This document shows positions 61,469 to 64,000 of a DNA stretch of 64,000 nucleotides, piece by piece. Below the pieces are notes generated by a model. The model searched no databases. It had not been told where the DNA came from and worked only from the letters and a program-made list of their open reading frames with translations. Position 1 is the stretch's first letter; every line of letters starts with the position of its first letter. The translations under genes were made by a program, and so were the position numbers. Origin of the DNA: Temnothorax longispinosus. Lineage: Eukaryota > Arthropoda > Insecta > Hymenoptera > Formicidae. Location of the stretch: NCBI RefSeq assembly GCF_030848805.1, contig NC_092363.1:20926600-20990599 (forward strand). Reading direction: 5' to 3'.

Positions 61469-64000
61469 TTAAGCAACATATGTATACACCTTCCTGTAAA
61501 TCGTAGAATGTATTAGTTTGTATTTCAGTAAATATTAGCGTCAATGTATAACATGCATTACATACAAATCTTCATCTGTACGAGCCAAGTACTCTCGTTC
61601 GATTAAGCCTTCGATACGTTTCTTAATTATTACAGGTGAAGGCAAAAATCGACCTCTTAACTGTTCTGTTACTTCTGTTACCAGTATATTATGCTAATAA
61701 AAGAGAAAATATATTGATATATATTGATTATGCTCTATATATTCTACACATATTATAGTTTATCTCGAATAAAAAAATATTTTCTTACGTTCAAAAAATA
61801 TGTATCAATGAATTAACCGTGTAAAGTGAACTTATATTTATAAGAATTTTCAAGTTACATACAGGCATACGCTTTCGGGCTTTCATAATTCGTACGATGG
61901 CTGCTTCGATCTCGTGTTTCCGGTCTTCATCGATTTTATTGCGCGTCTCTATTCTCTCAGGTTCGGATTCTCCCTTTGCTGCTACGGTCTGGATCTTTAC
62001 TCTTAACAAAAGCGATACAAACATTCAGTAAAAGATGGTTATTTACATCACATATATTATTAACACATTTGCAGTTACTAAACTAACGTAATTTTATGTC
62101 ACTTTTAAGATTTGTAGCCAATTGTCCTTGATGTAATTTTGAGTGATTTTAAGATGTAGTTTGTTGCCGCTGGTATAATTTAACGTTATTTTATATTTTT
62201 AGGAAAGCACATGATTTTATGATTCGTAATTATGATTACTGCAGCTATATAACAATAAATTGATTTCATCAAAATGAGCATTTAAACGGAATTAAAAACA
62301 GTTTGGATCCGAAAATGAAACAAATTTGCACGTAGCTCTCAGTACAGTCACGCGCTAGAATCGCCAGCTGCGAAAGTGTTATATATCATTTATTGCATAA
62401 AAATATAATACCTATGTAATTTACTGGTAAAACTGTCGTTCACGCAGAAACAATCCGTAGATTCAATTGCCTTGGTACGAGGATGTTTAAGTAAAATTCT
62501 TTGTGTAACTTTACCCATGGAAAGAGATTGCAATGCTCTGACCAAATCCCTCTCTGGAATATCGGTTTCACCTTGAATTTCCTACACAATATTCATACAT
62601 ATGTATATATAGAAATTATAAACATTTTTTATTCTTCGTGTAACATATGTAGATATGAGATGAGTAATTAGCTGCTTAAATATCAAAACTCACCTCATAT
62701 GTGAAACTTTCTATTTTATTGAACAGCATTAACACACACATTTGGTAAGTGGAAACTTGTATTATGTGCTTTCGTGGTGCACTACATATGCTGCTTCGCT
62801 GGCTTACTAAGCCGCTGCTTGCGCTATCGTTCCCAATAGAACTCGAAGATGATGGAGTATTCAAGCCTCCGCAATTACTCTCTTTTCTTCGTGGTCCATA
62901 AAATACAGCGTTTAGATCAGCAGAACCTGTACAAATTTTTATCATTGCACTCATTATATTACTAAATGCTTAAGTAAAAACAGATATTGATAAAGACATA
63001 AAAATAATAACTCACCTAATTGTGGCTGTAACGTTAATTGTCGACCGCTTTGTTTAGCAAGGTAGAAGCGCCGGAAGGCATCAAAGGCATCACGCGGAGC
63101 AGTGGGCATATTGCATTTTCGAGTGGCTGATGGCATTGGCCAGAAACCAGTTGTGAGCACTCGGACACTTAGATCCACACCATGTAGATTTGTCTTTATG
63201 AAACATACACAGATAAAACATAGAATAATAATCTATATCTATGATATACGTATAAATACAAATTTTATAAAATGTTTTAATTAAACATAACCAGAATATT
63301 ACGTGTTAACAATATTTTCTGTAACTTATACACTAATTTATATTTTTATTTATACATATAGAAATACTCAAATTAATATTTATATAAAATCTTAATATCA
63401 AAATTATAGAGCATTTAAGATATACTCTGTCATAATAAAACCTTTTATTAAATTTTCTTTATTTTTAGCTGGTCTATGTTTTATTATATTATTTTGATAC
63501 TTACGCCAGACGTACGAACATGATCCTTAAATTCATCCATAATAGTGTTGCTGACTGTTAAATCCTTAAACATGTCTTCTAACTTTGATGTGAACAGACA
63601 TCCACATTCAGTCTAAAAAAATAATCAAAAAATATGTTTTTAACTTCTTTTAATATAAAAATGTAAGCAATACACCCGTTTCAGATATGAACAAAACTAT
63701 TTTGATCTAGAATATCATTATATCTAGTTCTAGTTCTCACCTTAAGTTTGGATATCATATTCTTTTCACTATCATCTGAAACAGACTTATTCAACAATAA
63801 TCGTTTGGCTAAGTGTTTTTTATAGTACTGTTCAAATATATCCTTTTCTTGTAACAAACGGAATAAAACCATAGTTTTATCTAGGATTCCTTCAAACTCC
63901 TGCTCTGTCATCTAAAACCAAATATATATTCATGTATCGAAAATCATACGATATGTAACAATGCAATTATACACATAATACTAACTCCTTTAACGCCTTT
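61469..64000 (-). CDS. Cullin-3-like gene, copy C (5' part outside window)
   Basis: Exons visible are 63986-64000 and beyond (3' end of exon 5), 63741-63911, 63505-63612, 63016-63193, 62694-62926, 62412-62581, 61863-62001, 61566-61693 and 61469-61493. All phases match copies A and B and no stop interrupts them. It covers the cullin homology half, the Rbx1-binding region, the Ser-rich loop (kept, as in B), the NEDD8 lysine in IVRIMKARK and the VYTYVA end. Exon 7 (LEDMFKDLTVSNTIMDEF) is nearer to the usual Cul3 sequence than in A or B (LECMFKDITLSN), and its neighbouring intron also differs. The N-terminal half lies beyond the right edge, so intactness cannot be judged. Confidence 0.85.
62060..62381. 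mobile_element. TTAA-type MITE in copy C intron 10
   Basis: Orthologue of the elements in copies A and B. Left TTAA is present; the right end reads GTGTTATAT. Confidence 0.7.

Larger units (their letters stand above)
60098..64000. repeat. Tandem unit C of the Cul3 array (cut by window end)
   Basis: Third recurrence of the AATAAGTGCTG unit start. Only 3.9 kb of the unit lies in the window. Mosaic: a segment of about 0.7 kb near the left is A-like, the rest B-like. Confidence 0.88.

Noticed and set aside
1..64000. CRISPR arrays, operons, bacterial-type elements
   Set aside because: Spliced eukaryotic genes throughout; repeated elements are MITEs, microsatellites and gene duplications.

Overview
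The window looks like an insect nuclear genome, most likely a hymenopteran such as an ant. Six single-copy eukaryotic genes have short AT-rich introns with GT-AG borders (one GC-AG) and insect-like products. CpG is not depleted, MITEs and microsatellites are scattered, and the Cullin-3 sequences resemble those of Hymenoptera. This assignment is inferred from protein resemblance, not from a search.

Region 1 (1-31.2 kb) shows no gene I can support. It alternates CpG-rich and AT-rich blocks and holds microsatellites, a diverged tandem repeat, and several MITE-type elements. One of these is a TTAA-flanked element at 19.58-20.02 kb with a second foldback nested inside it.

Region 2 (31.2-46.2 kb) is a dense housekeeping block that I could rebuild exon by exon in open frame: CLCC1-like (-), SARNP (-), UFC1 (+), NDUFAF5 (-), RpL7A (+) and VPS53 (-). 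SARNP/UFC1 and NDUFAF5/RpL7A are head to head over 0.5-0.8 kb. UFC1/NDUFAF5 and RpL7A/VPS53 are tail to tail with abutting or overlapping 3' ends. RpL7A introns 4 and 5 each carry a box C/D snoRNA candidate with an 11-nt match to 28S rRNA.

Region 3 (46.5 kb to the end) is a direct tandem array of units of about 6.8 kb. Each unit carries a complete 13-exon Cullin-3-like gene on the minus strand. Copies A and B are full length and open; copy C runs off the window end. All visible splice sites, the neddylation lysine and the C-terminal motif are kept. The N-terminal extension before the first cullin repeat is cut to seven residues by an upstream in-frame stop. Copy A lacks a 26-residue loop, copy C is a mosaic of A-like and B-like sequence, and shared MITEs, hairpins and a retrotransposon fossil sit at the same place in the introns. 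This lineage-specific array of Cul3 paralogs, evolving by duplication and gene conversion, is the most striking content of the window.
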